A DNA stretch of 60,750 nucleotides from Paenibacillus rhizophilus (GCF_003854965.1 NZ_RQPI01000021.1:1-60750); one strand, 5' to 3'. Shown: positions 33,395-42,189, counted from the first letter of the stretch. A program made the numbers and translations. Notes: a model not told the origin generated them from the sequence alone.

Positions 33395-34353
33395 TGATAA
33401 TGCACTTTCCTTTCGACCCATTTGAATTGAAGCAGGGTAAGGAGCATGATGACCAGGAACAGCATTAGCGCCTGCGCACTGCCCGTTCCAAACCGGAAAT
33501 TAACGAAGGCCTCCCGGTAAATGGAGTAGACAAAGACATTGGTACTGTTCATCGGACCGCCTTGGGTCAAAATATTAATCTGTCCGAATGATTGAAAGGC
33601 GCTTATGATCGATACAACCAAAACGAAGAACAGATTCGGAGAAAGAAGCGGAATCGTAATTTGGCGGAACATCGCCACCGGACCCGCACCGTCGATCTTG
33701 GCGCTCTCGTACATATCATCGGGAATGCCCTGCATGCCGCTGGAAATAATAATGTAATTAAAGCCAAGATTCATCCAGACGGTCATAAGCGAAACGGAGA
33801 GCAGCGCCCACTTCGGGCTGATCAGCCAGGGAACCGGCGCAAAACCGGCCAGCTCCAGTCCGTAGTTCAGCATGCCAAGCGACGGATGAAACAGGAACTT
33901 CCAGATGACGGCCGCGGAACCGACGGAAAGCACCATCGGAAGAGAGAATGCGAATTGGAACAGCCGTTTGCCCCTCAGAAGATTGTGCGTAAAAGCCGCA
34001 AGCACGAGAGCGATCAGCATCCCTGACGGAACTGTGAGGAGCGCAAACAGCGCGGTCACGCGAATGCCATCCAGGAACAGGCCGGAGGTAAACAGTGCCG
34101 TGAAATTCTCCGTCCCGACAAATGAGGCCACTCTTCCAGCCGGGTCCGTGCTGTACAGGCTAAGATAGACCGATCGCAGCAGAGGATAGAACATAAACAC
34201 CCCGAACAGCAGCAGCGAAGGCGCCAGAAAGGCATAGGCAAGCATATTTTCCCGTATTCTCAGCCTTTTCAACGAAACCGTCCGCAGGCCGGCACCGGCA
34301 GAAGCCCTTCTTGTTCCAGCGGGAAGGCTCCATTGATTATCAAGCTCGCTCAT
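33391..34353 (-). CDS. Carbohydrate ABC transporter permease (MalF/UgpA type)
   Basis: 320 residues, AGGAGG eight bases before ATG. It starts with a polar tail of about 35 residues and then helices from MLAYAFLAPSLLLFGVFMFYPLLRSVYLSLY. The EAA loop is DDMYESAKIDGAGPVAMFRQITIPLLSPNLFFVLVVS. It forms the heterodimeric channel with the next gene and is the first gene of the three-gene transporter operon. Confidence 0.93.
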   Translation of the reverse strand: MSELDNQWSLPAGTRRASAGAGLRTVSLKRLRIRENMLAYAFLAPSLLLFGVFMFYPLLRSVYLSLYSTDPAGRVASFVGTENFTALFTSGLFLDGIRVTALFALLTVPSGMLIALVLAAFTHNLLRGKRLFQFAFSLPMVLSVGSAAVIWKFLFHPSLGMLNYGLELAGFAPVPWLISPKWALLSVSLMTVWMNLGFNYIIISSGMQGIPDDMYESAKIDGAGPVAMFRQITIPLLSPNLFFVLVVSIISAFQSFGQINILTQGGPMNSTNVFVYSIYREAFVNFRFGTGSAQALMLFLVIMLLTLLQFKWVERKVHYQ

Positions 34354-34492
34354 TGCGAATGCCTCCTTAAGATTAACAATCTTCTCATGTACAACCTCTG
34401 CCAGTGTAAGACTTGAATGTAAAACAAAAACATTGGAAAATTCAGGCTGAAGTAAAACTTTCGTAAAACAGTTAACGGAATGAAAACATGAA

Positions 34493-34542
34493 GAAGCTGT
34501 CCCGTAAGTGGCTTCTCTATACTGGGGGACAGCTCGTTTTTA
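34493..34542 (+). terminator. Hairpin with plus-strand U-tract
   Basis: AAGCTGTCCC (34494-34503) pairs with GGGACAGCTC (34526-34535), followed by GTTTTTA. No plus-strand gene precedes it, so its role is unclear; it may stop antisense or read-through transcripts. Confidence 0.6.
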
Positions 34543-34682
34543 TATTTTCGGTGGACGGCTTGCAGGCTTGAGCTTCAAATGAAAGGGAAATTCTCAACCT
34601 TATTTTAATCAAAAAGAGCCAATGCCAAGCCTGAAACGGAATTCCTCCCTCTAAATCAGGCTTTTTGGCCGAAAACCAAAAA

Positions 34683-34736
34683 ATCGCAGAGCATAAGCCG
34701 GAGTTTTTCCCGCTTATGCTCTGCGACGCTCTTTTT
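34683..34736. terminator. Bidirectional terminator behind the PfkB-like gene
   Basis: Perfect 15-bp stem: tcgcagagcataagc (34683-34697) with gcttatgctctgcga (34711-34725). T-runs follow in both directions. Confidence 0.85.
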
Positions 34737-34841
34737 TCTAAAAATAAAAGGGAGGTTTTCCCGTTCATGCTTATTCCTTCTTGCAGATAATACTAAAGCA
34801 TATCTATCGCTCACGTCTCCCATTCTCTTGACAGGGATATC

Positions 34842-35768
34842 CTAATCCTGCGTCATGCTCTTAAACAGCCTTTCGGTATCCTCCCGTTTGCACAGCTCCC
34901 TCTCGGGATTCATGACGGCAGCCGCTCCGGCGGCGATTCCGAAGCGGGCGGCCTCCGTCAAAGACCCTCCCTGCTCCAACCGGTAGACAACTCCGGCTAC
35001 CAGACTGTCGCCCGCGCCCACAACGCTGGCAACGGGAACCTTGGGAGCGGAAATATGCTCGGTTCCTTCTTTGGAGATCATAAAAGCCCCTTTGGCTCCC
35101 AGCGAGACGATGACCGCTTCGGTCCGGCCTTCCGCGATGAGCCTCTTCGCTGCAGCCTTCAAATCATCATCGCCCGTAAGCGTCATTCCGGTCAACTCTT
35201 CAAGCTCGCGTGCATTGGGCTTTAGCAGATACACGCCCGCATCGGCTGCCAGTTGAAGAGCTTCTCCCGATGTATCTACGATTACCCGGCAATTCCAATC
35301 CTTAACGGACTTGATGATCCGGGCGTAGAAATCTGTTGGGCATCCGGGTGGCAGACTGCCGCTCAAGACAAGATAATCCGGTTTGGCCGTTAGCTTATTT
35401 AATTGATCGAGACACCGCTGCCGGTCTTCCTCATTGAATGTCGGACCCGGCATATCGAACCGAAACTGCTGCCCGGTCGACTCCTCCAGAACAATTAAAT
35501 TCTCTCTCGTTTGTCCTTGAATCGGAATCGGCTGATGAGCGACGCCTTCTTCCTCCAGCATTTGATGAATAAGCTGTCCGTGCAGCCCTCCCGACGTATA
35601 CAGAGCCAGAGCCTCTCCACCCAATCTGTGGATGGCTCTGGATACGTTGACCCCGCCGCCTCCGGGTTTATACGTCGCTTCACGGCAGCGGAGTTTATGG
35701 TCGGGAACGACCTCATGGATTCCGGTGCTGGCGTCTACGCTTGGGTTAACCGTCAAAGTAACAATCAT
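34842..35768 (-). CDS. PfkB family sugar kinase (6-phosphofructokinase II-like)
   Basis: 308 residues, AGGAGATGCGGAA before ATG. Ribokinase-fold enzyme: VTLTVNPSVDASTG at the start, PGGGGVNVSRAIHRLGG (substrate), YLVLSGSLPPGCP, and the catalytic VVGAGDSLVAG near 250. The phrases KLRCREATYKPGGGGVNV and GRFGIAAGAAAVMNPERELC-like C-terminus resemble E. coli PfkB more than FruK or LacC, but 1-phosphofructokinase or tagatose-6-phosphate kinase activity cannot be excluded. It lies upstream of the sugar ABC operon on the same strand but is separated by terminators. Confidence 0.85.
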   Translation of the reverse strand: MIVTLTVNPSVDASTGIHEVVPDHKLRCREATYKPGGGGVNVSRAIHRLGGEALALYTSGGLHGQLIHQMLEEEGVAHQPIPIQGQTRENLIVLEESTGQQFRFDMPGPTFNEEDRQRCLDQLNKLTAKPDYLVLSGSLPPGCPTDFYARIIKSVKDWNCRVIVDTSGEALQLAADAGVYLLKPNARELEELTGMTLTGDDDLKAAAKRLIAEGRTEAVIVSLGAKGAFMISKEGTEHISAPKVPVASVVGAGDSLVAGVVYRLEQGGSLTEAARFGIAAGAAAVMNPERELCKREDTERLFKSMTQD

Positions 35769-35889
35769 TTCCGCATCTCCTTTTTTGGAACCTCGTCATA
35801 TTCATTCTAACGGTATACTTCACATTTACCCTTTTTATACATGGATAAGCTGCGCCAGTCCCTCTTCATACAAATCGTCCGCCACAGTA

Positions 35890-35918
35890 TTGTCAATTAA
35901 CTGTATATATAATATACT
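35890..35918 (+). promoter_or_regulatory. Sigma-A promoter of the drug ABC exporter
   Basis: TTGTCA (35890-35895), 17-base spacer, TATACT (35913-35918). TATACTGTTTAT at the -10 also occurs at the TetR gene promoter. Confidence 0.75.
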
Positions 35919-35932
35919 GTTTATTGTCAAAT

Positions 35933-35953
35933 CAGTTTACAGTATAAACAGTA
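35933..35953 (+). promoter_or_regulatory. TetR operator (exporter copy)
   Basis: cagtttac-ag-tataaacagta, with palindromic core GTTTA-N5-TAAAC. Nineteen of 21 bases are identical to the site at 38552-38572 in front of the TetR gene. It lies between the start of transcription and the ribosome binding site. Confidence 0.75.
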
Positions 35954-35966
35954 AGGAGATGTCGCC

Positions 35967-36854
35967 ATGAAATCTTTGGCTATTGAGATTCAGAATCTGC
36001 GCAAAACATTCGGGGATCACGTAGTGCTTGACGGAATCAACCTCTCGGTGCAGCCGGGAACCGTATTTGCGCTGCTCGGTCCGAACGGCGCCGGCAAAAC
36101 AACGCTCATCCATATCTTGTCCACGCTTGTAGCCCCCGATGAAGGAACGGCGCGGGTTGCAGGCTTCGACGTCGCCGCCGAAAGAAATAAAGTAAAGCGT
36201 TCAATCACCCTTACCGGGCAGTTCGCCGCCGTGGATGATGTGTTGACCGGAGAAGAAAATCTGCGGATGATTTGCAGGCTTTCCGGACTATCGGCTGCGG
36301 ATTCCCGTGTCCGCACCGCCGAACTGCTGAAGCATTTCGAACTTACGGAAGCTGCACGCAAACGCGTAAAAACCTATTCGGGAGGCATGCGCCGCCGCCT
36401 GGATTTGGCCATCAGTCTGGCCGTCAGCCGGCCGGTGATGTTCCTGGATGAGCCGACAACGGGTCTGGATACACGCAGCCGGCGCGCCTTGTGGGATATC
36501 ATTCTTCAGTTGAAGGAGCAGGGCATCACTATTTTTCTCACAACGCAGTATCTGGAAGAAGCGGATCAGCTCGCCGATACGATAGCTGTCATTTCAGGCG
36601 GACGCATCGTTGCGACAGGGAGCGCCGGAGAATTGAAGTCGCGAGTCGGCGGCGAGGTAATCGAACTGCGAAATACCGACGATGAAATCATTCGCAAGAT
36701 TCCGACCGACGGCACCATCCTGGATATCAGCCGAACGCTTCATGAATTGGCTTCAACCTTGCCGGGCGAGACGCGGGTGAGCATCAACAGGCCGAACATG
36801 AACGATGTATTTCTGGCAATGACCGCCGGAGGAACGGAGGTGGCGCCGGCATGA
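35967..36854 (+). CDS. ABC transporter ATP-binding protein (DrrA-like drug exporter)
   Basis: 295 residues, AAGGAG eight bases before ATG. Walker A LLGPNGAGKTTLIH (about 35), Q-loop TLTGQFAAVDD, signature TYSGGMRRRLDLAISL (about 138), Walker B PVMFLDEPTTGLD and switch His replaced by Gln (IFLTTQYLEEADQL), as in DrrA/CcmA-type exporters. The C-terminal 70 residues resemble the DrrA tail. With the next gene it should form an ATP-driven exporter of antibiotics or lipophilic compounds. It is controlled by the shared TetR operator. Confidence 0.93.
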   Translation: MKSLAIEIQNLRKTFGDHVVLDGINLSVQPGTVFALLGPNGAGKTTLIHILSTLVAPDEGTARVAGFDVAAERNKVKRSITLTGQFAAVDDVLTGEENLRMICRLSGLSAADSRVRTAELLKHFELTEAARKRVKTYSGGMRRRLDLAISLAVSRPVMFLDEPTTGLDTRSRRALWDIILQLKEQGITIFLTTQYLEEADQLADTIAVISGGRIVATGSAGELKSRVGGEVIELRNTDDEIIRKIPTDGTILDISRTLHELASTLPGETRVSINRPNMNDVFLAMTAGGTEVAPA

Positions 36855-37639
36855 AGAATCCTCAAACCTCAGTCAAGAGCGCTTCCCTCGCTGTAACCAA
36901 CGCCGTCTTTATCAGCCGCAGCATCCGCCACAGTCTGCGTAATGTAGAAGCGTTAGTTATGGCAGTTGTGCTCCCGATTATGCTGATGCTGCTGTTTACC
37001 TACGTCTTTGGCGGCGCCATCGATCCGGGCGGAAATTATGTGAATTATGTCGTGCCGGGCATTATACTCCTTTGCGCCGGTTTCGGATCATCCAGCACCG
37101 CCGTGGACGTTGCGGAAGATATGACGAACGGGATTATCGACCGGTTCCGAACGATGCCGATCAAGAGTCTGGGCGTCATCACCGGACATGTCGCCGCAAG
37201 CCTCGTCCGCAATCTGATTGCGACCGGTGTAGTAATCGGGGTAGCGCTGCTTGTTGGATTCCGTCCCACTGCTGCAGGCCTGGAGTGGATCGCGGCGGCA
37301 TGTCTGATCGCCTTGTTCATCCTGGCCTTCACCTGGCTTTATGCGGCCATCGGCCTGGTTGCCGGGAGTCCGGCGGCCGCCAGCGGATACGGATTCGCGC
37401 TGCTCTTTCTCCCCTATCTCTCCAGCGCCTTCGTGCCGACCGATACGATGCCCGCATGGCTGCAAGGAGTCGCGGAGAACCAGCCGATCACTCCGGTTAT
37501 CGAGGCGATTCGCGGACTTCTGACCGGAGCTCCGGCTCACGATCAGATTTGGAAAGCTGCCCTTTGGTGTATGCTTATCCTTCTTGTCTCGATGCTGTGG
37601 AGCATGTGGACGTTCCGGCGTAAAGCCGGCCGCCGCTGA
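36851..37639 (+). CDS. ABC-2 type permease (DrrB-like)
   Basis: 262 residues; its ATG overlaps the ATPase stop codon (ATGA). Six hydrophobic helices. The pattern FISRSIRHSLRNVEALVMAVVLPIMLMLLFTYVFGGAI, NYVVPGIILLCAGFGSSSTAVDVAEDMTNGIIDRFRTMPI and FLPYLSSAFVPTDTMPAWLQGVAENQPITPVIEAIRGLLTG is typical of DrrB proteins. It is the membrane half of the exporter. Confidence 0.93.
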   Translation: MKNPQTSVKSASLAVTNAVFISRSIRHSLRNVEALVMAVVLPIMLMLLFTYVFGGAIDPGGNYVNYVVPGIILLCAGFGSSSTAVDVAEDMTNGIIDRFRTMPIKSLGVITGHVAASLVRNLIATGVVIGVALLVGFRPTAAGLEWIAAACLIALFILAFTWLYAAIGLVAGSPAAASGYGFALLFLPYLSSAFVPTDTMPAWLQGVAENQPITPVIEAIRGLLTGAPAHDQIWKAALWCMLILLVSMLWSMWTFRRKAGRR

Positions 37640-37690
37640 TGACATAGAAGGAAATATCGCCGCAACCGGGAATATTGGCGTTAAATCAAT

Positions 37691-37734
37691 AAAAGCACAG
37701 CGGCTCGAAATCCTTCGAGCCGCTGTGCTTTTTG
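37691..37734. terminator. Bidirectional terminator between exporter and TetR genes
   Basis: AAAGCACAGCGGCTCGAA pairs perfectly with TTCGAGCCGCTGTGCTTT around ATCC. It serves both convergent genes. Confidence 0.95.
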
Positions 37735-37745
37735 CATAATGCCGC

Positions 37746-38525
37746 TTACTTCCGCCTTGAATCAAAATAATAGGCGATGCCGTCAAGGATTCGCTCCAAT
37801 CCGAAGTCGAAGTCGTTGCCCACGGTATTCTCCTCTTCATTCTCTCCGGTATAAGCGCCGGACATGACAACCGGATACAAATTCGGAAACTGGTCCGGCT
37901 TAATCAGACCTTTAAGCGCTGCGGTGTAATCCAGCCCGCTGAATTCACCGGGACGGGCGCCCGCCTGAATGGCCAGATCCATATCCCGCTGGATAAGTCC
38001 GCTGGACCGCGCATAGCTGCTGAGCAAGAGAACGATGGACATCTTTTCATAATCATTCAGGGGAAAATCCCGCATCGGCCGCAGCGCCCAGTCGATCACC
38101 CGAAGATTATTCGGCATCACGGGAATCCCGCTGATCGGTAAGTCACCGAACCACGGATGGTCCCGGAATACTTGAATCGTGGCGCTCACATATTCCCGCA
38201 TGCTCTCACGCCAATCCCCGTCTTTTTTCTCTGGAGGAATTGGGATGCCGCTGACCGCGTCCTGCATGAGCAGCAGAAGATCGCTTTTGCTGGGAATATA
38301 CCGGTATAGAGACATTGCGGTAAAACCCAGCGCAGAGGCTACCCGATTCATGGAAACGGCGGACAGCCCCTCCTTATCCGCAATGGATACCGCTGTTTCG
38401 ACAATCAGGGGAATGCTGAGCTCCCGTTTCGGTCCGCGCTTGGGCGGTTCAACCAGACCCCAACTCAGCGCCGCTCCAACGGGCAGATTACCCGCTTGTT
38501 CACTGATCTTATCGTTCTTACTCAT
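37746..38525 (-). CDS. TetR family regulator of the ABC exporter
   Basis: 259 residues from ATG 38525, ten bases after GGGAGG. The DNA-binding domain is shifted inward (residues about 35-80): LIVETAVSIADKEGLSAVSMNRVASALGFTAMSLYRYIPSKSDLLLLM. The 30-residue Pro/Arg-rich extension before it is typical of the TetR subgroup with a TetR_C-type ligand domain. It is convergent with the exporter and carries the same 21-bp operator in its own promoter, so it most likely represses both. Confidence 0.92.
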   Translation of the reverse strand: MSKNDKISEQAGNLPVGAALSWGLVEPPKRGPKRELSIPLIVETAVSIADKEGLSAVSMNRVASALGFTAMSLYRYIPSKSDLLLLMQDAVSGIPIPPEKKDGDWRESMREYVSATIQVFRDHPWFGDLPISGIPVMPNNLRVIDWALRPMRDFPLNDYEKMSIVLLLSSYARSSGLIQRDMDLAIQAGARPGEFSGLDYTAALKGLIKPDQFPNLYPVVMSGAYTGENEEENTVGNDFDFGLERILDGIAYYFDSRRK

Positions 38526-38551
38526 ACTAATTAAGCCTCCCACGCCATAAA

Positions 38552-38572
38552 CAGTTTACCATATAAACAGTA
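38552..38572 (-). promoter_or_regulatory. TetR operator (autoregulatory copy)
   Basis: cagtttac-ca-tataaacagta; palindromic core GTTTA-N5-TAAAC. It lies 27 bases upstream of the TetR start and next to a minus-strand TATACT -10 box. Confidence 0.75.
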
Positions 38573-38669
38573 TATCACAGGACAGCCTTGGCTATAAAAT
38601 GAGCCGGAAGCTGCCTAATCATCGGCTATGCTTGTCCATGCCAATCTCAGAAAAGATCCCTCACCGGCT

Positions 38670-39305
38670 TCAGCTCCGTCTGCGCCTCCACAACCTGTAA
38701 CCTTTCCTGACCGCTTCCAGCACCGTGTCCGGAACCGGAAACACCCCGAGGGAGGCTACCGGCCGGTACAGGCGGCTGTATGCTTTTTTGAAATCGTCCC
38801 ACATGGTGCAGTCTTCCTGCTTCAGAAAATCCGAGATGTCCACAATCAGGCCGCGCCCGTCCCCCAGCATTACATTTTTGGCGTGGACATCATGGGGGTG
38901 AAGCCCCCGTGAAACCGCATATTTCAAGGCCTCATCAATGTCGCGGATGGCCTGATCAGTAATGGAAATTCCCCTTTTGATGCAGTCGTAGAAGGTAACT
39001 CCCCTAAGCCGCTTGAGCAGGAGAAAATCAGGTCCGGCATGATAAAGCACCGAATAGGCGGGGTGAGCGCCGAGACGCCGGTAAACCTCCGCTTCTTCCG
39101 CAAGGCCCGGTCTTCCGGGCGCATACACCTTCACCGCATATTCCTCGTAATCGGGATGGAAGAGTACCGCCGCATAATTCCCCGATCCCAGCAGCACCCA
39201 TGGCCCCGGAACATTTCGGACCTTGATCGGGTCCTCCGGTTGAACGCTCTCCAAGACCAAATGCTTTAGCAGTTCCTCCTTTATGGCTTCCAGCAGCTTC
39301 TCCAT
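38670..39305 (-). CDS. Protein kinase-like protein (YrzF/RIO-like fold)
   Basis: 211 residues. Kinase-fold landmarks are present in short form: a Gly-rich VLLGSGNYAAVLFH, the VAIK-type Lys in YEEYAVKVYAPG, catalytic loop LHPHDVHAKNVMLGD (HxD...N) and the metal Asp in LIVDISDF. The small size and lack of a full C-lobe resemble the YrzF-type putative Ser/Thr kinases of bacilli. GGGGGTAAGGC precedes the ATG. It stands alone between the exporter and the PTS operon; target unknown. Confidence 0.75.
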   Translation of the reverse strand: MEKLLEAIKEELLKHLVLESVQPEDPIKVRNVPGPWVLLGSGNYAAVLFHPDYEEYAVKVYAPGRPGLAEEAEVYRRLGAHPAYSVLYHAGPDFLLLKRLRGVTFYDCIKRGISITDQAIRDIDEALKYAVSRGLHPHDVHAKNVMLGDGRGLIVDISDFLKQEDCTMWDDFKKAYSRLYRPVASLGVFPVPDTVLEAVRKGYRLWRRRRS

Positions 39306-39451
39306 GCCTTACCCCCTGCGGCTTCATTCGACAATTTCACTGCCTCGGTTCTGCATTCAGGCAGGCTTCTTATGACTCCAGTTTAAGGCATAACGCGAAA
39401 AAACACATCCAAAGACTGCAAAAATGAGTCAATAGCGGAGTTTTGCGGCTT

Positions 39452-39498
39452 ACACAAGCAAACAGGCCGGCCAAGGTTTTATCCTTGATCGGCCTGCC
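39452..39498 (-). terminator. Terminator of the PTS operon
   Basis: CAGGCCGATCAAGG and CCTTGGCCGGCCTG form a stem with two mismatches on the minus strand, followed by TTTGCTTGT. It lies about 45 bases after the IID gene. Confidence 0.75.
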
Positions 39499-39542
39499 GA
39501 TGGACGGCTCCTGACGGAACCGGGCGGAAAGCTGTATCCGCT

Positions 39543-40367
39543 TTATGCCAATACGCCCAGCGCGTATCCGATAATGCCTACCGCAAATAATGCAAAGATA
39601 AGAGCGATTGCGTTCACTTTCTTCTTCAGCAGCTTCATGCACAGGAAAGTCAACAGAAGAGGGAGCAGTCCCGGCATCAATTGGTCCAGGATCATTTGGA
39701 CCGTAGTAATCACTTCTTTGCCGTCCGCACCCGTATATTTGGAGACTACCAGCGGCACATTGATACTGGTCCATTTGGAAACCAGTGCTCCCATGACGAA
39801 GAGTCCAAGTATGGAAGCCGATTCCGTAAGCTTGCGCAGCCGGTTGCCCGACATATCGGAAACAATCTCCGTTCCCTTCTCATAACCGTATTTCAAGCCG
39901 TACCACTTGGTCGCCAGACGGCAAACGTTGAAGAGGAGGAAGAACAGGAGCGGTCCGACAATACTGCCGGTCAGGGCGATGGAAGCTCCGAGCGCCGCGA
40001 GTACCGGACGCAAGGTTCCCCAGTAAATCGGATCGCCCACACCGGCGAGCGGACCCATCAGGCCGACTTTCACACCGCTTATGGTAGCGTTATCAATTTC
40101 CTGCCCGTTGGCCTTTTGCTCTTCCATTGCGGCCGTTACCCCCATAATCGGGGCTGAAATAAACGGCTGCGTGTTGAAGAACTCCAGATGTCGCTTCAAA
40201 GCTTCTTTTTGATCTTCTTTCTTGCTGTAAAGCCGTTTGATTGCCGGGATCAGCGTGACGCAGAAGCCGATCGACTGCATCCGTTCAAAGTTGAACGATC
40301 CGAGCAGAAACCAAGAGCGAACAAACATGCTGTTTAAATCTTTTTTCGTTAATTTCTTTTCTTCCAT
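39543..40367 (-). CDS. PTS mannose/fructose/sorbose-family component IID
   Basis: 274 residues, GAGGGGATTATACA before ATG. The N-terminus KLTKKDLNSMFVRSWFLLGSFNFERMQSIGFCVTLIPAIKRLY and the GVKVGLMGPLAGVGDPIYWGTLRPVLAALGASIAL segment are diagnostic for EIID of the mannose family. It is the membrane partner of IIC; together they translocate the sugar while IIB phosphorylates it. Last gene of the four-gene operon. Confidence 0.96.
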   Translation of the reverse strand: MEEKKLTKKDLNSMFVRSWFLLGSFNFERMQSIGFCVTLIPAIKRLYSKKEDQKEALKRHLEFFNTQPFISAPIMGVTAAMEEQKANGQEIDNATISGVKVGLMGPLAGVGDPIYWGTLRPVLAALGASIALTGSIVGPLLFFLLFNVCRLATKWYGLKYGYEKGTEIVSDMSGNRLRKLTESASILGLFVMGALVSKWTSINVPLVVSKYTGADGKEVITTVQMILDQLMPGLLPLLLTFLCMKLLKKKVNAIALIFALFAVGIIGYALGVLA

Positions 40368-40397
40368 TGTATAATCCCCTCTTTCTTTGGAAGCTTG

Positions 40398-41168
40398 CTA
40401 CAGCTCATCGATTTCTTCCACCGCCGCGCTCTGCGCGTTATATTTCGGATTCAATTGGATGTACAGAATGGCCAGAACCGCGCCCACAATACCGAAGCCG
40501 ACCAGGTTGATGCCCGTAAAGGCGGCAACGACGAAACCGAGGAAGAAGAAAGGCATCAGGTATTTGGCGGACATCATATTGATAACCATGGCATAACCGA
40601 CGACGACGATAAATCCGCCCGCAATTTGCAGACCTCTCGTTACGACCTCCGGAATAGAATCCAACAGGCTCGTAACAAGCCCGGTTTCGGCTGCAACCGC
40701 TACCAGAACAGCCGGCAGCGCGACGCGCAAACCTTGAAGTAGCAGCGCTATAAAGTGACATAGCTCAATTCCCTTAAAATTCGATGACTCCGCGTATTTA
40801 TCCGCCAAATGCTGGAAGAATACGGTGATCGTCCGGACAAAAATAGTAAGCACCTGGCCTGCGGCCGCAATCGGTATGGCGACAGCAATACCGGCGCCTA
40901 TCGACTGATGCCCTACGATAACAAGGATCGTAGATACCACACTCGCGAGCGCGGCGTCGGGAGCCATGGATGCGCCGACGTTCATCCAGCCCAGCGCCAT
41001 CAGTTCCAATGTGCCGCCAAGAATAATCCCTGTCTTGATATCGCCAAGGACCAGACCGATCAGCGTACATGCAATCAGTGGCCGATGCGTCTGTCCTTCG
41101 TCGAGTACGCTGCCCATTCCGCATATGGCCGCAACCAGCGCTACCATTACGATTTCAAAAGTACTCAT
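40398..41168 (-). CDS. PTS mannose/fructose/sorbose-family component IIC
   Basis: 256 residues with seven or eight hydrophobic helices. GTLELMALGWMNVGASMAPDAALASVVSTILVI is the conserved EIIC-Man segment. It makes the sugar channel with IID. Gene order IIA-IIB-IIC-IID matches the Bacillus lev operon. Sugar specificity (mannose, fructose, sorbose, or hexosamine) cannot be read from the sequence. Confidence 0.95.
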   Translation of the reverse strand: MSTFEIVMVALVAAICGMGSVLDEGQTHRPLIACTLIGLVLGDIKTGIILGGTLELMALGWMNVGASMAPDAALASVVSTILVIVGHQSIGAGIAVAIPIAAAGQVLTIFVRTITVFFQHLADKYAESSNFKGIELCHFIALLLQGLRVALPAVLVAVAAETGLVTSLLDSIPEVVTRGLQIAGGFIVVVGYAMVINMMSAKYLMPFFFLGFVVAAFTGINLVGFGIVGAVLAILYIQLNPKYNAQSAAVEEIDEL

Positions 41169-41195
41169 GTTATAACCCCTCTCTTATTTCCTCGA

Positions 41196-41678
41196 CTATA
41201 AATTCTGAATCTTGGATATCAGATTCACCTTCGGATCGCTGGCGACTTTTCTGATCTCCAATTCGATTCCCTTTTCATGAAGCTTGCGGAAAGCATCGAC
41301 GTCCTGCTTGTCGACGGATACTGCTCCTGTAATCTGTGTCTTGCCTTCCTTGTAGCACATGCCGCCGACATTCACCGACTTGAAAGGCACCCCTCCTTCT
41401 ACCACCCGCACTACGTCTGTCGGATTGGTAAAGAGGAACAAGGTCTTGAAATCGGCATACTTCGGATTGTTATAAGCCTCGATCGCTTTGTCGATGGTAA
41501 CGACGTAAGCCTTGATCCCCGGGGGAGACACTTGCAGCAGCAGGGTTTTCCGCAATGTATCCGCTGCCACTTCATCGCTGACCGCGATAATCTTGTTGCA
41601 CTTCGTTTCTTTCACCCATACCGTTGCCACTTGGCCATGAATCAGACGGTCATCAATCCGAACAAATGAAATTTCCAT
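41196..41678 (-). CDS. PTS mannose/fructose/sorbose-family component IIB
   Basis: 160 residues. The phosphorylated His is H15 in FVRIDDRLIHGQVATVW, the family signature. The stop codon of IIA lies 1 base before its ATG. A cytoplasmic domain that passes phosphate from IIA to the sugar entering through IIC/IID. Confidence 0.96.
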   Translation of the reverse strand: MEISFVRIDDRLIHGQVATVWVKETKCNKIIAVSDEVAADTLRKTLLLQVSPPGIKAYVVTIDKAIEAYNNPKYADFKTLFLFTNPTDVVRVVEGGVPFKSVNVGGMCYKEGKTQITGAVSVDKQDVDAFRKLHEKGIELEIRKVASDPKVNLISKIQNL

Positions 41679-41679
41679 C

Positions 41680-42099
41680 TTACAACTCCTCCTCTGCTTG
41701 ACTGTTTCTAATGCTGCGGAACGATTTCATTGAATCACAACCTGCGTTGATCGCCAGCTGAGCCAATCCTTCCAGGTGCTCCGATGAACGGTTGACCAGA
41801 ACATCAACAACCATGGGCAGGTTCACTCCGGATACAATATCTATGTTCTCATAACCGGCCGCAATCCGGCTGGCGGCATTGTACGGGCTTCCGCCGAACA
41901 AATCAACAAGAAAAATAGCACCGTCGCTCCAATCAAGCGTTTCCAAAGCTGCTTTGAATTTATCGACAAGCCCGCTGACGCTCTCACCGGGTTCAAAAGT
42001 AACTCCCGCTACATTCTCCAGCTCTCCGTAAACCATGGACGTCGACCTCAGCAGCTCTTCCGAAAATTTCCCATGTGTGCCAACAATAACTCCAATCAT
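41680..42099 (-). CDS. PTS mannose/fructose/sorbose-family component IIA
   Basis: 139 residues. The active His is H9 in VIVGTHGKFSEELL; FLVDLFGGSPYNAASRIA and GVNLPMVVDVLV are typical of the EIIA-Man fold. It takes phosphate from HPr. First gene of the operon, transcribed from the sigma-54 promoter about 40 bases upstream. The end is unusually acidic (NSQAEEEL). Confidence 0.96.
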   Translation of the reverse strand: MIGVIVGTHGKFSEELLRSTSMVYGELENVAGVTFEPGESVSGLVDKFKAALETLDWSDGAIFLVDLFGGSPYNAASRIAAGYENIDIVSGVNLPMVVDVLVNRSSEHLEGLAQLAINAGCDSMKSFRSIRNSQAEEEL

Positions 42100-42140
42100 T
42101 TACTTCACCTCCTTGAATTGCCCTTCGTCCATATTAAATA

Positions 42141-42157
42141 TGCAAGACCCGTGCCAA
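42141..42157 (-). promoter_or_regulatory. Sigma-54 (RpoN) -24/-12 promoter of the PTS operon
   Basis: On the minus strand TTGGCACGGGTCTTGCA. It matches TGGCAC-N5-TTGCA exactly, including the invariant GG and GC. It lies between LevR and the IIA gene, as expected for a LevR-activated lev/man operon. Confidence 0.95.
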
Positions 42158-42189
42158 ACTTCTGTATAACCCCAAAAAAATTTGAGAAA

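Larger units (their letters stand above)
34354..34841. other. Intergenic region with two hairpin terminators
   Basis: About 490 bases between the PfkB-like gene and the permease gene. It contains two separate stem-loops (listed) and, next to the permease, an AT-rich promoter region without a clear consensus. An 83-codon minus-strand frame (34517-34768) spans both hairpins and is not considered real. Confidence 0.6.

Noticed and set aside
34517..34768. An 83-codon minus-strand frame in the intergenic region
   Set aside because: It spans two transcription terminators and has no ribosome binding site.
38670..39305. The kinase-like protein as part of the PTS operon
   Set aside because: The PTS operon ends at a terminator before it, and the kinase has its own binding site.
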